From a virus, in IMG/VR virus record IMGVR_UViG_3300030107_007542, positions 30,967 to 94,966 of that record: a stretch of 64,000 bases of DNA. One strand, given 5' to 3'. A program made the position numbers and the translations under genes. Of this stretch, positions 25,453-34,239 are shown piece after piece. The notes beneath the pieces were generated by a model that worked only from the letters and a program-made list of their open reading frames with translations, was not told the origin of the DNA and did no database searches. Position 1 is the first letter of the stretch, and every line of letters starts with the position of its first letter.

Positions 25453-25502
25453 GGTTGTTCTCTCACTTTAACGTGGTGCCTTTCAGCCCCACAGATATTC
25501 AG

Positions 25503-25865
25503 CTACCCTTGCAGCAGCGTCGGACAGGCTGTAGTTTCCATTTCTGCATTGTCCTTACCTCCTTTATGAATCAAGCTGATTCCCTCATCATCTACAATCG
25601 CGCTGAGAAAGTACGAAGTACCCGCACTAATACAGCCGCAAATGAACGCATTTACGATCGTATAATCAAAATTAAATAGTTCTGTATATGGACTTACGCC
25701 CCAAAGAAACACACCGACCCAAAATCCCATGCATAAAGTACAGTGGAATAACTTACCTAATCCCCAGTACGTACCACATTTTGGACGTACGCGACTAAAG
25801 ATTGAGCCGTATACAAGCATAAAGGTCATGCCGTAAGCGGCAAGCACAAAATAAAGCAATTCCAT
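25503..25865 (-). CDS. Small membrane protein with Cys pair (120 aa)
   Basis: The start is the ATG at 25865, one base from the stop of the upstream gene; longer versions overlap that gene. It has an N-terminal membrane helix (MELLYFVLAAYGMTFMLVYG), a basic loop, a second helix with KLFHCTLCMGFWVGVFLWGV, and a third around residues 72-95 (IVNAFICGCISAGTSYFLSA). The C-x2-C pair at the start of helix two is notable, as similar membrane proteins with CxxCMGFW occur in aquatic T4-like phages, from memory of those genomes. Its function is unknown. Its place between unknown portal-side genes and the protease may mean a link with membrane-bound prohead assembly, but this is inference. Confidence 0.7.
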   Translation of the reverse strand: MELLYFVLAAYGMTFMLVYGSIFSRVRPKCGTYWGLGKLFHCTLCMGFWVGVFLWGVSPYTELFNFDYTIVNAFICGCISAGTSYFLSAIVDDEGISLIHKGGKDNAEMETTACPTLLQG

Positions 25866-25866
25866 T

Positions 25867-26373
25867 TTAGTAACGATAACGGAGTGGGTAATAATAATAC
25901 CCGGGCCGCATTGAGCCTTTCTCCGAATACTGTGGCACTTCGCCGTATTCGGTGGAGTTCCGGTCGTCTGGGTGAGTGTACATATTTTCGAGTTCTTTCT
26001 CGTAGTCGTCGGCCACTTGCTCTGCGCTAGACTCATGTTGAATGAACTCCGCAATCACATAAACAGCCGCTTGGAGTGAATTAATCTGTTCGCTGGAGTG
26101 TACAACACCTTCTAGAGAACGAAAGATGTTTCCGCCCTGAATAGTTGCTCGATCTAAAATACCCTTATCCGCTAGCATTTCTAGAAGACGGTTCTGATAA
26201 TCATATACATCTTCTGTCGCTGTAGTCTTTGGGAAAGTTACCACTTTCATCTGTTCTGGCATTACCGCAATATCAATCTTGTTGTGATCCATAATAAGAA
26301 GAGACCCATCAAGCGCCTTGCGCGCTTTGAGTTCAACTGTCGCCTGCGGGCCTCCAATCTTAATATTAATCAT
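25867..26373 (-). CDS. Unknown conserved-type protein (168 aa)
   Basis: Not recognised. The start chosen is ATG 26373, ten bases after GGAG; the TTG at 26382 is too close to that site. The gene begins before the stop of its upstream neighbour, so the two overlap by eight bases. The first part forms strands (INIKIGGPQATVELKARKAL), then KIDIAVMPEQMKVVTFPKTT and a helical middle (INSLQAAVYVIAEFIQHESS). The tail is acidic and then Tyr-rich, ending YYYYPLRYRY. There is no membrane segment. In T4 the genes between portal and protease encode small prohead core proteins (gp67, gp68); this gene and its upstream neighbour hold that position but share no visible sequence with them. Confidence 0.6.
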   Translation of the reverse strand: MINIKIGGPQATVELKARKALDGSLLIMDHNKIDIAVMPEQMKVVTFPKTTATEDVYDYQNRLLEMLADKGILDRATIQGGNIFRSLEGVVHSSEQINSLQAAVYVIAEFIQHESSAEQVADDYEKELENMYTHPDDRNSTEYGEVPQYSEKGSMRPGYYYYPLRYRY

Positions 26374-27175
26374 GAGCGGCAAGCTCCTGGACCAATTCCT
26401 GGGTTTTTAAGACCTTGTTGAGATCTGTCTCTGTAAATTCTCTCTTTCGAAATCCTTCCAGATATTCCACCACATTCTCGACCTTTTGTGAGATGAGAGG
26501 CTCTAACTCAGTCTCTCCAGCTTCTTTGAGCAACGCCATCAACCTGGTCAATTCTTCATTGAGGTAGAGCCGCAACTCAAAGCCGTCATCGGCAAAGCTT
26601 GTGATATAACGATTTAGTAAATCCTTCTGCTCTTGGAGAAGATCTCCGTACTTGTTATTAAACTTATTAATAAAAGAGCGATAAGTAAGATTGTCAATCG
26701 ACTTAAGATTGTCCGATTCAGTGATAACCTTCTGTGACATCCTATCAACGATGGCCTCTTCAAAGAGGACCTTTTGTTTAACCGGGGCCTTTTTATTAAA
26801 AATAGAGCTTATAGAAGCTAACGTTTTAAAGTTGGGAACAAAATTAGCCCACACATGCTGGCCAAGATTTTTATTGATCGCCGCAATAACCTGCGATTGG
26901 GCATCAAAAATATTCTCTTCGCTTAAGCCTGCGCGTGCAGATTTAATCTCTTGCAACATTCTCTCAGCAACGTTGCGCTGAACGTTTCTAGTTTCTAATA
27001 ATGCAGAATACAGCTGCATCTCGGCATGGAGAAGAGTCCCCCTGCTAAAGTGCTCCTTGAGAATATCCATAATTGCAGTGCTGCGATTCTGATTTTTCTC
27101 CACCGTAGCCTTGGTAAGTTCTTTAACCAGTGCCTCATAGATAAAAGCTGTATTACGTTTCTTGTTGTGTTTCAT
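26366..27175 (-). CDS. Unknown helical protein downstream of portal (269 aa)
   Basis: The protein is almost all helix, with KRNTAFIYEALVKELTKATV at the start, RNVAERMLQEIKSARAGLSE in the middle and FRKREFTETDLNKVLKTQEL near the end. The start ATG at 27175 lies within the last codons of the portal gene, with GGAGAAGG just before it, so translation is probably coupled to portal. It has no cysteine motif or membrane helix. By position it could be a prohead core or portal-associated assembly factor, as T4 gp67 and gp68 follow the portal gene. No direct sequence tie to those small proteins can be seen, and 269 aa is larger than either. Function remains unknown. Confidence 0.65.
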   Translation of the reverse strand: MKHNKKRNTAFIYEALVKELTKATVEKNQNRSTAIMDILKEHFSRGTLLHAEMQLYSALLETRNVQRNVAERMLQEIKSARAGLSEENIFDAQSQVIAAINKNLGQHVWANFVPNFKTLASISSIFNKKAPVKQKVLFEEAIVDRMSQKVITESDNLKSIDNLTYRSFINKFNNKYGDLLQEQKDLLNRYITSFADDGFELRLYLNEELTRLMALLKEAGETELEPLISQKVENVVEYLEGFRKREFTETDLNKVLKTQELVQELAAHD

Positions 27176-29141
27176 CCTTCTCCGCCTCTTTCTCCTCTAA
27201 TTGAGTTATAAGTTTGCGTATATTTGTTGTATTTTCTAGCAACAATACTTCGTCCCTAGTATAAATAGATCCCTTATTCTCTTCCAGACTAACTAACGCG
27301 CTAAGATCGGGAATGCCTACGCGACCGACAGAGTGACCGACGCGGGAACGATCGTCGCTTCGGTATGTAATATTTTCCGGTGCAACCTGACTACGAATAC
27401 TACGTCGGAGTCGGCCAGAGCCTTGACGGCCGTCAGCCCGCCCGTCCTTGCGTTCGTATTTGCGGCCCTTTTTATAACGGCTCACATGACCATCGTCTTT
27501 GCGCGCCGGCGCGGCAAGAAGGGGACTCTCGTCTTCACCTCCTGCGGGCTCTTCGCCGCCTAGGTCTTCTCCACCAAGGTCACCACCAAGGTCACCTCCA
27601 AGATCGCCGCCAAGGTCGCCGCCACCAAGGTCGCCACCTAAGTCGCCACCCAAGGCGCCGCCCATCTCGTCGGCTGCGGCCTGCTCTTGAACACCCTCAA
27701 GTGCCTGCTGATACTTTTTATCATAGAAGGTCTCACGCTGATTGCGCAAGAACTCTTGGTCCGACATACCCAAGATATTCTTAGAAAGCCAACGCTTGCT
27801 ATAAACACCTTCAGGCACAGCATTCGCAATATCAAACTTTGTACGCATATATTCAAGTTGCTGCAGCTCAGCCAATCGTGAAGGATTGTTGAGAGACAGT
27901 TTAAAGCTAACGAGATCTTCGCCGCGGAAACCAATTGTGTACAAATGAACAACAGCGATCTTTTCCAGCTCAGACAACAGTGAGCGCTGTAGACGCTGAA
28001 TTGTACGGGCAAACCGAATGTCCTTCTGGGCGAGAGTTGTCTTGTCTTCGTTGTCCCCATCAAGATTTGTTAAATACGATTGGGGAACCTTAAGTGCAGA
28101 AAACATCTTGTCTCGCAAATACTTAACATCTTCAATATCATCGAGGGACTTGGCGCCGGGCAGAGAAACAATTTCCGACCCCACGCCGCCACGCATAGGA
28201 ATGAAATAGTCTTCTTCCAGAGAGAGTGGGTTATAACGCAAGTCGACTCGGCCAGATGTTGGTGTCACCAATTGGTTACGCTTCATCTCGGTTTTCACTT
28301 TTTCCATGTACTGTGGGACGTCCTGCGGTGGGATGTTTCCTACGTCGATCTTAAAAACCCGGCGCTCTGGGGCGCGGACAACTCGGTAAGCAATCATCGC
28401 GTCTTCAAGCAGCACAAGCTGGCGCCAGATCCGGCGCGCTGGGTCCAGAATAGATGTTCCATAGGGACTATACTTGTCGTTGCCAAGAATACGGAAGTGG
28501 GCTACCTGCCAATCCTCGAAGGTCATGCCGGCGCCATTCCACTGGAACTGAACATAATTTGGATTGGAGGGGTCTTGGCCCTCAAGTCTCTCTAGTTCTT
28601 CGCCGGGGAGACCAATCACCGATTTAACACCCAAGTTCTCTTCAACATCCAAATACAAGAAGAAGTCGCCGAACTTAACCATAGATCGAGCCCAGCCAAA
28701 TGCATTGAACTCAATATTCAGAGCATCATAAAACAGGCTATCAAGAATAGTCTTGATTTCAAGATTAAGACAATCAACTGTTAAGAGACGATCGAACTCA
28801 TTTGATGTGGTCATCTCGTCGGCATAAATATCAATAGCGGACGCAATCTCGGGCATGTACTCCATCTGCTCAAAATCCTGATAGCGCTCGCCGCGGTTTT
28901 GGTTGCGCATCGCGTGGGACGAAAGAAGATTGTAATTCTGAGAAAGGTTGTCGGTTGCTCGCTTAAACTCCTGCCCACTGAGGGATCGGAACCTATACCG
29001 ATATTTGTCAAGTTCGTTCCGTCGTTCTTGCCGCGCAATCTGCGCACGGTAATTTACAATAGGGCCCGAAAATAATCTAGTTAATCTCTTGAATAATGGA
29101 GAATTTGGGTTTCGAGTATTGTTTCCTTTGTTGCGTGCCAT
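27153..29141 (-). CDS. gp20: Portal protein (T4 gp20-like)
   Basis: The 662-residue protein matches the T4 portal type (gp20, 524 aa). Visible blocks include FEQMEYMPEIASAIDIYADE (residues about 90-110), then WARSMVKFGDFFLYLDVEEN, the block FRILGNDKYSPYGTSILDPA, RRIWRQLVLLEDAMIAYRVV, and DIEDVKYLRDKMFSALKVPQ followed by SYLTNLDGDNEDKTTLAQKD. These belong to the stem, wing and crown regions of T4-like portals. The last 160 residues are extra: a Gly/Asp/Leu repeat (27555-27662) and an Arg/Lys/Asp-rich tail. The portal ring starts prohead assembly and is the DNA channel and terminase docking site. It lies three bases after the terminase gene, the opposite order of T4 where sheath and tube genes lie between. 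TAAGGG precedes the ATG. Confidence 0.93.
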   Translation of the reverse strand: MARNKGNNTRNPNSPLFKRLTRLFSGPIVNYRAQIARQERRNELDKYRYRFRSLSGQEFKRATDNLSQNYNLLSSHAMRNQNRGERYQDFEQMEYMPEIASAIDIYADEMTTSNEFDRLLTVDCLNLEIKTILDSLFYDALNIEFNAFGWARSMVKFGDFFLYLDVEENLGVKSVIGLPGEELERLEGQDPSNPNYVQFQWNGAGMTFEDWQVAHFRILGNDKYSPYGTSILDPARRIWRQLVLLEDAMIAYRVVRAPERRVFKIDVGNIPPQDVPQYMEKVKTEMKRNQLVTPTSGRVDLRYNPLSLEEDYFIPMRGGVGSEIVSLPGAKSLDDIEDVKYLRDKMFSALKVPQSYLTNLDGDNEDKTTLAQKDIRFARTIQRLQRSLLSELEKIAVVHLYTIGFRGEDLVSFKLSLNNPSRLAELQQLEYMRTKFDIANAVPEGVYSKRWLSKNILGMSDQEFLRNQRETFYDKKYQQALEGVQEQAAADEMGGALGGDLGGDLGGGDLGGDLGGDLGGDLGGEDLGGEEPAGGEDESPLLAAPARKDDGHVSRYKKGRKYERKDGRADGRQGSGRLRRSIRSQVAPENITYRSDDRSRVGHSVGRVGIPDLSALVSLEENKGSIYTRDEVLLLENTTNIRKLITQLEEKEAEKDETQQET
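27555..27662 (-). repeat. Gly-Gly-Asp-Leu repeat in the portal C-terminal region
   Basis: The codons here repeat GGDL or GGGDL about seven times within some 36 residues (GGDLGGDLGGGDLGGDLGGD is part of it). The DNA is a minisatellite with 12- and 15-base units rich in GGT GGC GAC CTT. Slippage could vary its length. A flexible acidic linker is the likely protein effect. Confidence 0.8.
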
Positions 29142-29144
29142 ATG

Positions 29145-30731
29145 TTATCCCTTAATCAGAGCATAATACTGTTCATTAAGTTGAACTGCTTTGGTGCCCT
29201 TGTCTGCTTCTGTGGTCATTTTGTGACCTGTCATGCCTGGTATTGTGGTAGAAATGTTAGTCTGGGACGTAGAAATAGAAGAAAGGAACTGCTTACTATA
29301 TTCTACATTCTTATGACTTTCTACAATCACTGTGTCCCTCACCCAACATCCAATCGCGAATGACATAACCAAATCATCGTTATAGCTTCGCATTGCCTCC
29401 GGTCGTCCATGGTTCCAGATAAACGTTTTCATTTCCGACAAAAGACGATTAGAGTTAATCTTAATTAGTTTGTTCCTCATAAACTCTTCCATCTTCGCCA
29501 CAATCAAGGGGCGCGTCTTAGACGAAGTAGTGAACCCTGGAATTGCATTTGTTTGCCATTGTGCAGTTAGCGGATCAACGTACTGATGATTTCCCTTTGT
29601 CGAATGATATAGATTAGGATACCCTTTATCAATCAATTTTTTAAGTACTGCGAACCCTATATTGTTGTTTTCTACAACTAACATGGGATTACCGTATTCG
29701 CCTGCCACATTATACAAGATATCGGCAAAGTCATCCGGCGTAGGCTTCCCTATATATTCGGCCACAATCTCCATTGTCTCAAGCTCAAAAATATGAAACG
29801 CACTATTATCTTTGCCATCGCCGCGAGCAACATCAGCCACAATCAAGTGAGGCTTTTCTGGGTCGTATCGTTTCCAAATCCAATAGTTACGATCAAAGCC
29901 TGTGCGGTATTCTGGTGTTACTGCTCTCTCTAGATACCATTGTAGATCGTCTGGATGTACCACAGTCTCTCCCGAAACATTGAAGTTGCATTCTAGTTCT
30001 TGAGCGATCTGCCGGCGAGACATGTTCATGGTCTCTTTTTCAAACCACTTCTTGTCTCGATCTGGGTGCACGTCCCACAGAAGAGTGGTTATATAAAAAT
30101 CATTGACGCCGCTTTCTGCTTCCACACAAGTTTGATGAAACCAATTTCCCACACCGTTAGGAGTGGACAGTGCAATGCAGCGCCCACCAGTAGACAGAGT
30201 AGGATACAACGCTGTCCACAATTCTCCTAGCTTCTCAACATGAGCAGCCTCATCAATAACAAGTAATGACAACGCTTCGGAACGACCCACATCGCCAGAC
30301 GTTGAGGCAGCTTTAATCTGAGATCCGTTTCCTAATTCAAAGGACGTGCGGTTATCTACTGAGATGGGTGAAATTTGCATCCATGGTGGAAGGTTCTTAA
30401 TAATCGCTTTAACTTTGCGCACCAAGTTGGTGGCAGTTTGAAGTTTCGTTGCAACCACAAGAATGTTTTTATCACGATGAAAAAGCATAAGCCACCCAAT
30501 GTAGGCGGCCGTAATGGTAGAAATGCCTAACTGTCGTGCCTTGAGAATAACATTAAATCGATAATCGTTGTAATCTTTTAAAAGTTGTTGCTGATAGTCA
30601 AATGCTTTGAAAGGAATCAAGCCCTTCTGTGGGTGGGAAATACGACAATAGTTAGTCGTAAAATGAACCGGGTTTTTACCCGCTTTAACGACTTCCTTTA
30701 GTATTTCCTCTTTTGTAAGGGCATTGGACAT
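29145..30731 (-). CDS. gp17: Terminase large subunit (T4 gp17-like)
   Basis: The 528-residue protein carries both terminase activities. The ATPase has an adenine/Q-type region (FDYQQQLLKDY), Walker A ARQLGIST at 65-72, Walker B LLVIDEAAH at 156-164 and the coupling motif STPNG at 189-193. The C-terminal RNase H-like nuclease has Asp300 in LIVADVARGDGKDN, Glu354 in LVVENNNIG and a later Asp pair in YNDDLVMSFAIG. It drives DNA into the prohead and cuts the concatemer. T4 gp17 is 610 aa. AGGGG precedes the ATG at 30731. A small terminase subunit is not clearly recognised; the gene upstream is a candidate only by position. The portal follows directly, so packaging genes are together. Confidence 0.96.
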   Translation of the reverse strand: MSNALTKEEILKEVVKAGKNPVHFTTNYCRISHPQKGLIPFKAFDYQQQLLKDYNDYRFNVILKARQLGISTITAAYIGWLMLFHRDKNILVVATKLQTATNLVRKVKAIIKNLPPWMQISPISVDNRTSFELGNGSQIKAASTSGDVGRSEALSLLVIDEAAHVEKLGELWTALYPTLSTGGRCIALSTPNGVGNWFHQTCVEAESGVNDFYITTLLWDVHPDRDKKWFEKETMNMSRRQIAQELECNFNVSGETVVHPDDLQWYLERAVTPEYRTGFDRNYWIWKRYDPEKPHLIVADVARGDGKDNSAFHIFELETMEIVAEYIGKPTPDDFADILYNVAGEYGNPMLVVENNNIGFAVLKKLIDKGYPNLYHSTKGNHQYVDPLTAQWQTNAIPGFTTSSKTRPLIVAKMEEFMRNKLIKINSNRLLSEMKTFIWNHGRPEAMRSYNDDLVMSFAIGCWVRDTVIVESHKNVEYSKQFLSSISTSQTNISTTIPGMTGHKMTTEADKGTKAVQLNEQYYALIKG

Positions 30732-30739
30732 ATCACCCC

Positions 30740-31258
30740 TTAACTACCCTTGCGAGTGTCGTTTGATGGGCGCTTCTTTCCTGGACCAAGTTCGAGCCAA
30801 GCGCGGATAGACTTATCCAAGTTCTCTTCAGGAGTGCCGGGATCAACCTCATCACAATCCTTCATGCCGCCAATCTTATAATCACACTGAGCTTGAATAT
30901 CAGTGCGATAGTTAGACATACGCTGAACAAGGATCTGGTGTTCCCCTTCTTTGGTCAGGGTCAAAGTGTCGCCCGTAATGGACTTGTACTCTTTCTTAAG
31001 AAACTTAACAATGTCTGCCAACTTAGAAAGAATAGAATCTTCGAAATCCTTTTCTTTCACATCCCGCAGTCGAGCTTCGGACTGATAGCTAACGCGCAGA
31101 ATAGGCCCCATGATTCGAACTTTAAAACCGTCGATAACTCGACGATCCAAAATCAAGTCTCCCTGCTCTCGGTTAAGTCCCACCTTAGCATCTGAACCAT
31201 CGTAAGCATTAGCTGCCGCCTGATTGATTCCTTTAACTATATCGTATACTGTTGCCAT
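30740..31258 (-). CDS. Unknown protein upstream of terminase (172 aa)
   Basis: The product begins MATVYDIVKGINQAAANAYD, has a strand-rich middle (GFKVRIMGPILRVSYQSEAR) and helices from 80 to 110 (ILSKLADIVKFLKKEYKSIT). It closes with a Pro/Lys/Arg/Asp tail. Cys residues occur in QCDYKIGGMKDCDEVDPG, too few and too far apart for a clear zinc site. Proteins with a similar start occur next to terminase in aquatic T4-like phages, as far as I recall, without known role. T4 has the small terminase gene 16 in this place, but no helix-turn-helix or typical coiled-coil is evident, so TerS is only a positional guess. AGAGGAAT precedes the ATG at 31258. Confidence 0.6.
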   Translation of the reverse strand: MATVYDIVKGINQAAANAYDGSDAKVGLNREQGDLILDRRVIDGFKVRIMGPILRVSYQSEARLRDVKEKDFEDSILSKLADIVKFLKKEYKSITGDTLTLTKEGEHQILVQRMSNYRTDIQAQCDYKIGGMKDCDEVDPGTPEENLDKSIRAWLELGPGKKRPSNDTRKGS

Positions 31259-31299
31259 TTTTTATTCCTCTCCCGCTGATTGGGCGGTACTTGTGATTT

Positions 31300-31554
31300 T
31301 CATCTTTCGCTCCTGTACGCATACTCTTGTGCGATGGCTGCAATTTTGGCTATCTGCTCAGCTGCCTTATCATGAGCTACCGACCCCGGCTCAGAGGTTT
31401 CCTTTTGTGCTAGCAGATGTTTCAAAACCTTTTCAAGGTGTACCAATGAGGTAGCAATTTCTTGGGCGGAGCGCATGCGCATCTTTGAGGTACCAATTGA
31501 TTCCTCCAGCTCTTCGCGAATAATCTTACGCAATTTAGTTTTGCTAATTCTCAC
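31300..31554 (-). CDS. Small protein with capsid-targeting-like N-terminus (84 aa)
   Basis: The start is GTG 31554, seven bases after GGAGG, inside the last codons of the upstream gene (11-base overlap). The longer frame upstream has no fitting ribosome site. The N-terminus MRISKTKLRKIIREELEE belongs to the same family as the small proteins at 38854-40021 in this window. I-R-E within it fits the L/I-x-E rule of the prohead protease. The rest is one helical stretch (LVHLEKVLKHLLAQKETSEP) with a charged end. It could be an internal head protein or a small packaging factor; it lies two genes upstream of terminase. Its stop overlaps a 13-codon frame starting MKITS. Confidence 0.6.
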   Translation of the reverse strand: MRISKTKLRKIIREELEESIGTSKMRMRSAQEIATSLVHLEKVLKHLLAQKETSEPGSVAHDKAAEQIAKIAAIAQEYAYRSER

Positions 31555-31927
31555 CTTTTGGCCTCCAGCCTTCAAGCCATCTTTCCTCTCGTCCTTCAAC
31601 CCATGTAATGTAACAAGCTCGACAACATTCAAACTTATTCATATACAAATCATCTTGGGGACGAAAAGAATATGTATTACAAACAGGACAGGTCCGATTT
31701 GCATCTCTAGTAAGTAGTTTTTTGTTTATTAAAAATCCATCTTGTTCTACTTTGTCCTGAGTTTCGGCCATCTTGGAAAATTTGCGCTGCTCCTCTTGGG
31801 ACTGAGCGATGTATTCTTTCTCTCTTGTCTCGTCCCATGCAGCGTGAGGATTATCAATAGTTTCCGAACCATACTTCTGCGTGATGGCTCGTTCTAGTTT
31901 GACTATATAATCTTGATCTTTACTCAT
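31544..31927 (-). CDS. Putative zinc-ribbon protein (127 aa)
   Basis: This protein has an N-terminal helical part with acidic and Gln-rich text (YIAQSQEEQRKFSKMAETQD) and a C-terminal Cys motif: CPVCNTYSF, then 14 residues on, ECCRACYITWVEG. Two C-x2-C pairs in this spacing suggest a zinc ribbon that may bind nucleic acid or protein. The function is not known. It starts four bases after the stop of the S74 fibre gene and overlaps the next gene by 11 bases, so it is part of the same tightly packed operon leading to terminase. A DNA-packaging or regulatory role is possible but unproven. Confidence 0.65.
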   Translation of the reverse strand: MSKDQDYIVKLERAITQKYGSETIDNPHAAWDETREKEYIAQSQEEQRKFSKMAETQDKVEQDGFLINKKLLTRDANRTCPVCNTYSFRPQDDLYMNKFECCRACYITWVEGREERWLEGWRPKGEN

Positions 31928-31930
31928 GGT

Positions 31931-33781
31931 TTATGCATTTTCTAATTGTTCAACACGATGAAGGAGGGCATCGTTCTCCGCTTTGAGTTCTTGTATTGCC
32001 TTAATCAAGGTTATTATCACGGGCCGATCTTGAATGTCGGCTGGAACTGAATTGTCACTAAGGACTGCTTTTTCCTTTACAATTTCACCCGTGTCCTCGT
32101 CGGTATAGATGTTTCTTTTAATTTGTCCGCTTTCATCATAATCATAATCCGAATCCATAATCACCAATTGTGGATCAACCTCGTGTACCTCTTCCGCTAT
32201 CAGCCCTAGCTGTAAGTGTCCTGGTCTTGACTTTAGCTCGTACTGAACGGGACGCAAGGTTAGAATTTTATCCAAACATGGGGCATCGTAAGTTTGGATG
32301 TTCTTTTTAATCTTGCGCGTAGAGGAAGATCGCTCAAGGCGATCGTTGCTTGTATCGAGGTACACCGTAAAGCCGCCACCGGTATTCATTCCCAACGCGT
32401 ATAGATTGTCCCCAGCAACAAGATCGTCGGAACAACGCAGGTCGTTTGTTGCGCGGACGGTGCCGGCAACGTCAAGCTCATATGAAGGCGTGGAATCCAT
32501 GAGGCCGACGCGGCCAGCGCTTTCATCAAAATAGATCCCGGTTGTGGTATTGTTTCCATGGATATGGAGATCGCGCGATTGAGTGTCAATATTGTTGATG
32601 CCAGAGTACGCCCCGATAGACATGTAAGCAGCTGGGACAGCAGAGGTACCAAAGTACACGCGAGGGCCCGCTTCACCGAGCAGCTGTACTTGATAGTTGG
32701 ATGTGGTGTCTTTAACCGAGAGAGTCGCGGCGCTGTCACTAACAAGAAGATCGGCGCCGTTAAACGTTAAGCCAGCATCACCCTCAACGGAATTGGAGTC
32801 TGTGAAAATTGCAATCTCATTGTTAGTGCCATTGGTTCCATCTAGTAGCGTGGTTCCCCAAACGCGAGAGTCGATTTCGTCTCTCACAATCTCGTTGGAA
32901 CTATTGATAATAAGAACGGTATTGTCAGTATCCGCAGCCGGTGCAACATCAAAAGTAACAACTCCGGCAGCATCAATTGAGAGGACATCTCCGACGTCCG
33001 TCTTCAGCGACAACGTTTTGTCGTCAGCGGCCGAACCAATGGTCACCTTATTAGACGTATAGTGGGCAACTGCAGTGCCGCCGATTCTCAGATAATTATT
33101 GTCCGCAATATTAGTGTCCTTGGCAAAGTATGCACCCTCAGAGGCTGTGAGTTGTGAGGTAACAGTGGTTACGTCTGCGGCAGCGTCACCCAGATATGCA
33201 TTCCCTTGTGCCCTGAACGTTCCGCCGACATCCAAGGTATACGAAGGAGAAGTGTCCATGATCCCTACTTTTTGGTCCCCTTGGATGTATAAAATATCCT
33301 GGCCGGTGCCGTCACCATCAGCATCAGCATACCAAAATCTTAGTGACGCTTCATCTTGGGAACCCTGTGCTGCTGGATCTCCATAGATAGTCCAGTCCCA
33401 CGAATTTCCGTACGGACCGTTGGTGTCTGCCGTATTGGTGAAACTGAGTCTGCCACCGGAATTTTGGTCCTCGTGTAGAACAAGCTGAGCATCATCTCCG
33501 GCGCTATTTTTAGAAACATGAACAGCCCCAGTTACCACAAGCTCATGACCCGGGGTTGCAGTAGAGCCAATATTAACACTGCTTGTAGTGTAAATGGCCG
33601 AGCCATTAATTTCTATAAAAGGTCCTGTGGTGTCCTCTGCTCCTGCAAGAACCAATTCGGAATTCGAGTTTATGGCAATATAGCCATTGGCCGCAGGAGT
33701 GCCGCTATCAATTTCTTGTCCCAGATTGTCGACAAGAAAACGAAGAAGTCTTCCTCTAGATTGTGCCTGCGAAAAACTCAT
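31931..33781 (-). CDS. Tail fibre with C-terminal S74 intramolecular chaperone (616 aa)
   Basis: The first 480 residues are fibre-like, with repeated strand phrases such as KVGIMDTSPSYTLDVGGTFR and RVGLMDSTPSYELDVAGTVR. The C-terminus is a peptidase S74 chaperone: SSSTRKIKKNIQTYDAPCLD, with Ser and the Lys residues of the self-cleavage site, then KILTLRPVQYELKSRPGHLQ, LGLIAEEVHEVDPQLVI and a closing coiled coil ending LLHRVEQLENA. S74 domains fold trimeric fibres and then cut themselves off. Cleavage probably occurs within the SSS around residue 490. The start overlaps the upstream stop as ATGA. Unlike the three fibres of the head module, this one has a known release domain and is the best candidate for a receptor-binding fibre. 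Host target unknown. Confidence 0.85.
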   Translation of the reverse strand: MSFSQAQSRGRLLRFLVDNLGQEIDSGTPAANGYIAINSNSELVLAGAEDTTGPFIEINGSAIYTTSSVNIGSTATPGHELVVTGAVHVSKNSAGDDAQLVLHEDQNSGGRLSFTNTADTNGPYGNSWDWTIYGDPAAQGSQDEASLRFWYADADGDGTGQDILYIQGDQKVGIMDTSPSYTLDVGGTFRAQGNAYLGDAAADVTTVTSQLTASEGAYFAKDTNIADNNYLRIGGTAVAHYTSNKVTIGSAADDKTLSLKTDVGDVLSIDAAGVVTFDVAPAADTDNTVLIINSSNEIVRDEIDSRVWGTTLLDGTNGTNNEIAIFTDSNSVEGDAGLTFNGADLLVSDSAATLSVKDTTSNYQVQLLGEAGPRVYFGTSAVPAAYMSIGAYSGINNIDTQSRDLHIHGNNTTTGIYFDESAGRVGLMDSTPSYELDVAGTVRATNDLRCSDDLVAGDNLYALGMNTGGGFTVYLDTSNDRLERSSSTRKIKKNIQTYDAPCLDKILTLRPVQYELKSRPGHLQLGLIAEEVHEVDPQLVIMDSDYDYDESGQIKRNIYTDEDTGEIVKEKAVLSDNSVPADIQDRPVIITLIKAIQELKAENDALLHRVEQLENA

Positions 33782-34239
33782 TTAACTATTTCGGTTGATA
33801 AAGCAAATATACCCAACGATGTAAGAGTTCCAATTCCAAAACCTAAAGCCACCAAAAACGGATCCTTGCCAGGCTTCTGTTGAACAACCAGATCCATAAG
33901 TCGGTCGTTCTCGGCAGTCTTCAAAATCATCATCGACTCATATTTGTCTTTCCAAGAAGCAATCTCAATATCTTTATAATCTAATTGCAACTGGTATCTT
34001 TCTCCTTGTACATGAAGCTCGTAACTAATTCGAAGATCACACTCGGCATCTTCAAACTTCTTTTCGGTGGCAATCTTTGCCGCGGCATCAAGGGACAAAA
34101 GCACCCCATCAAATGGCACCACATCGCCTGCCTCTACTGGCAGCACAGTGTACTCTGGTGATGGATCCTCCTCCGCAAAAGCCATTGCGGGACATGCCAA
34201 AAAGGTTATTAAGTAAAGTGACAATATTTTCTTAATCAT
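33778..34239 (-). CDS. Exported membrane protein with signal peptide (153 aa)
   Basis: The N-terminus MIKKILSLYLITFLACPAMA is a clear signal peptide, with likely signal peptidase I cleavage near AMAFA-EE. The Cys at 16 lacks a standard lipobox. A periplasmic part of about 100 residues follows with a coiled helix (DYKDIEIASWKDKYESMMIL), then a C-terminal membrane helix (LVALGFGIGTLTSLGIFALS). This topology, with the next two membrane proteins upstream, could mean a lysis or spanin-like group, but no lysis motif is certain. Its start overlaps the upstream stop (TAATG) and its stop overlaps the fibre start (ATGA), so translation is coupled. Function is not known. Confidence 0.7.
   Translation of the reverse strand: MIKKILSLYLITFLACPAMAFAEEDPSPEYTVLPVEAGDVVPFDGVLLSLDAAAKIATEKKFEDAECDLRISYELHVQGERYQLQLDYKDIEIASWKDKYESMMILKTAENDRLMDLVVQQKPGKDPFLVALGFGIGTLTSLGIFALSTEIVK

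Noticed and set aside
25673-25679. Copy of CTATTTA on the coding strand
   Set aside because: It lies inside the small membrane protein gene, 220 bases from the next start, encoding Glu-Leu-Phe-Asn; likely chance. Similar in-gene copies occur near 43506 and 44598.
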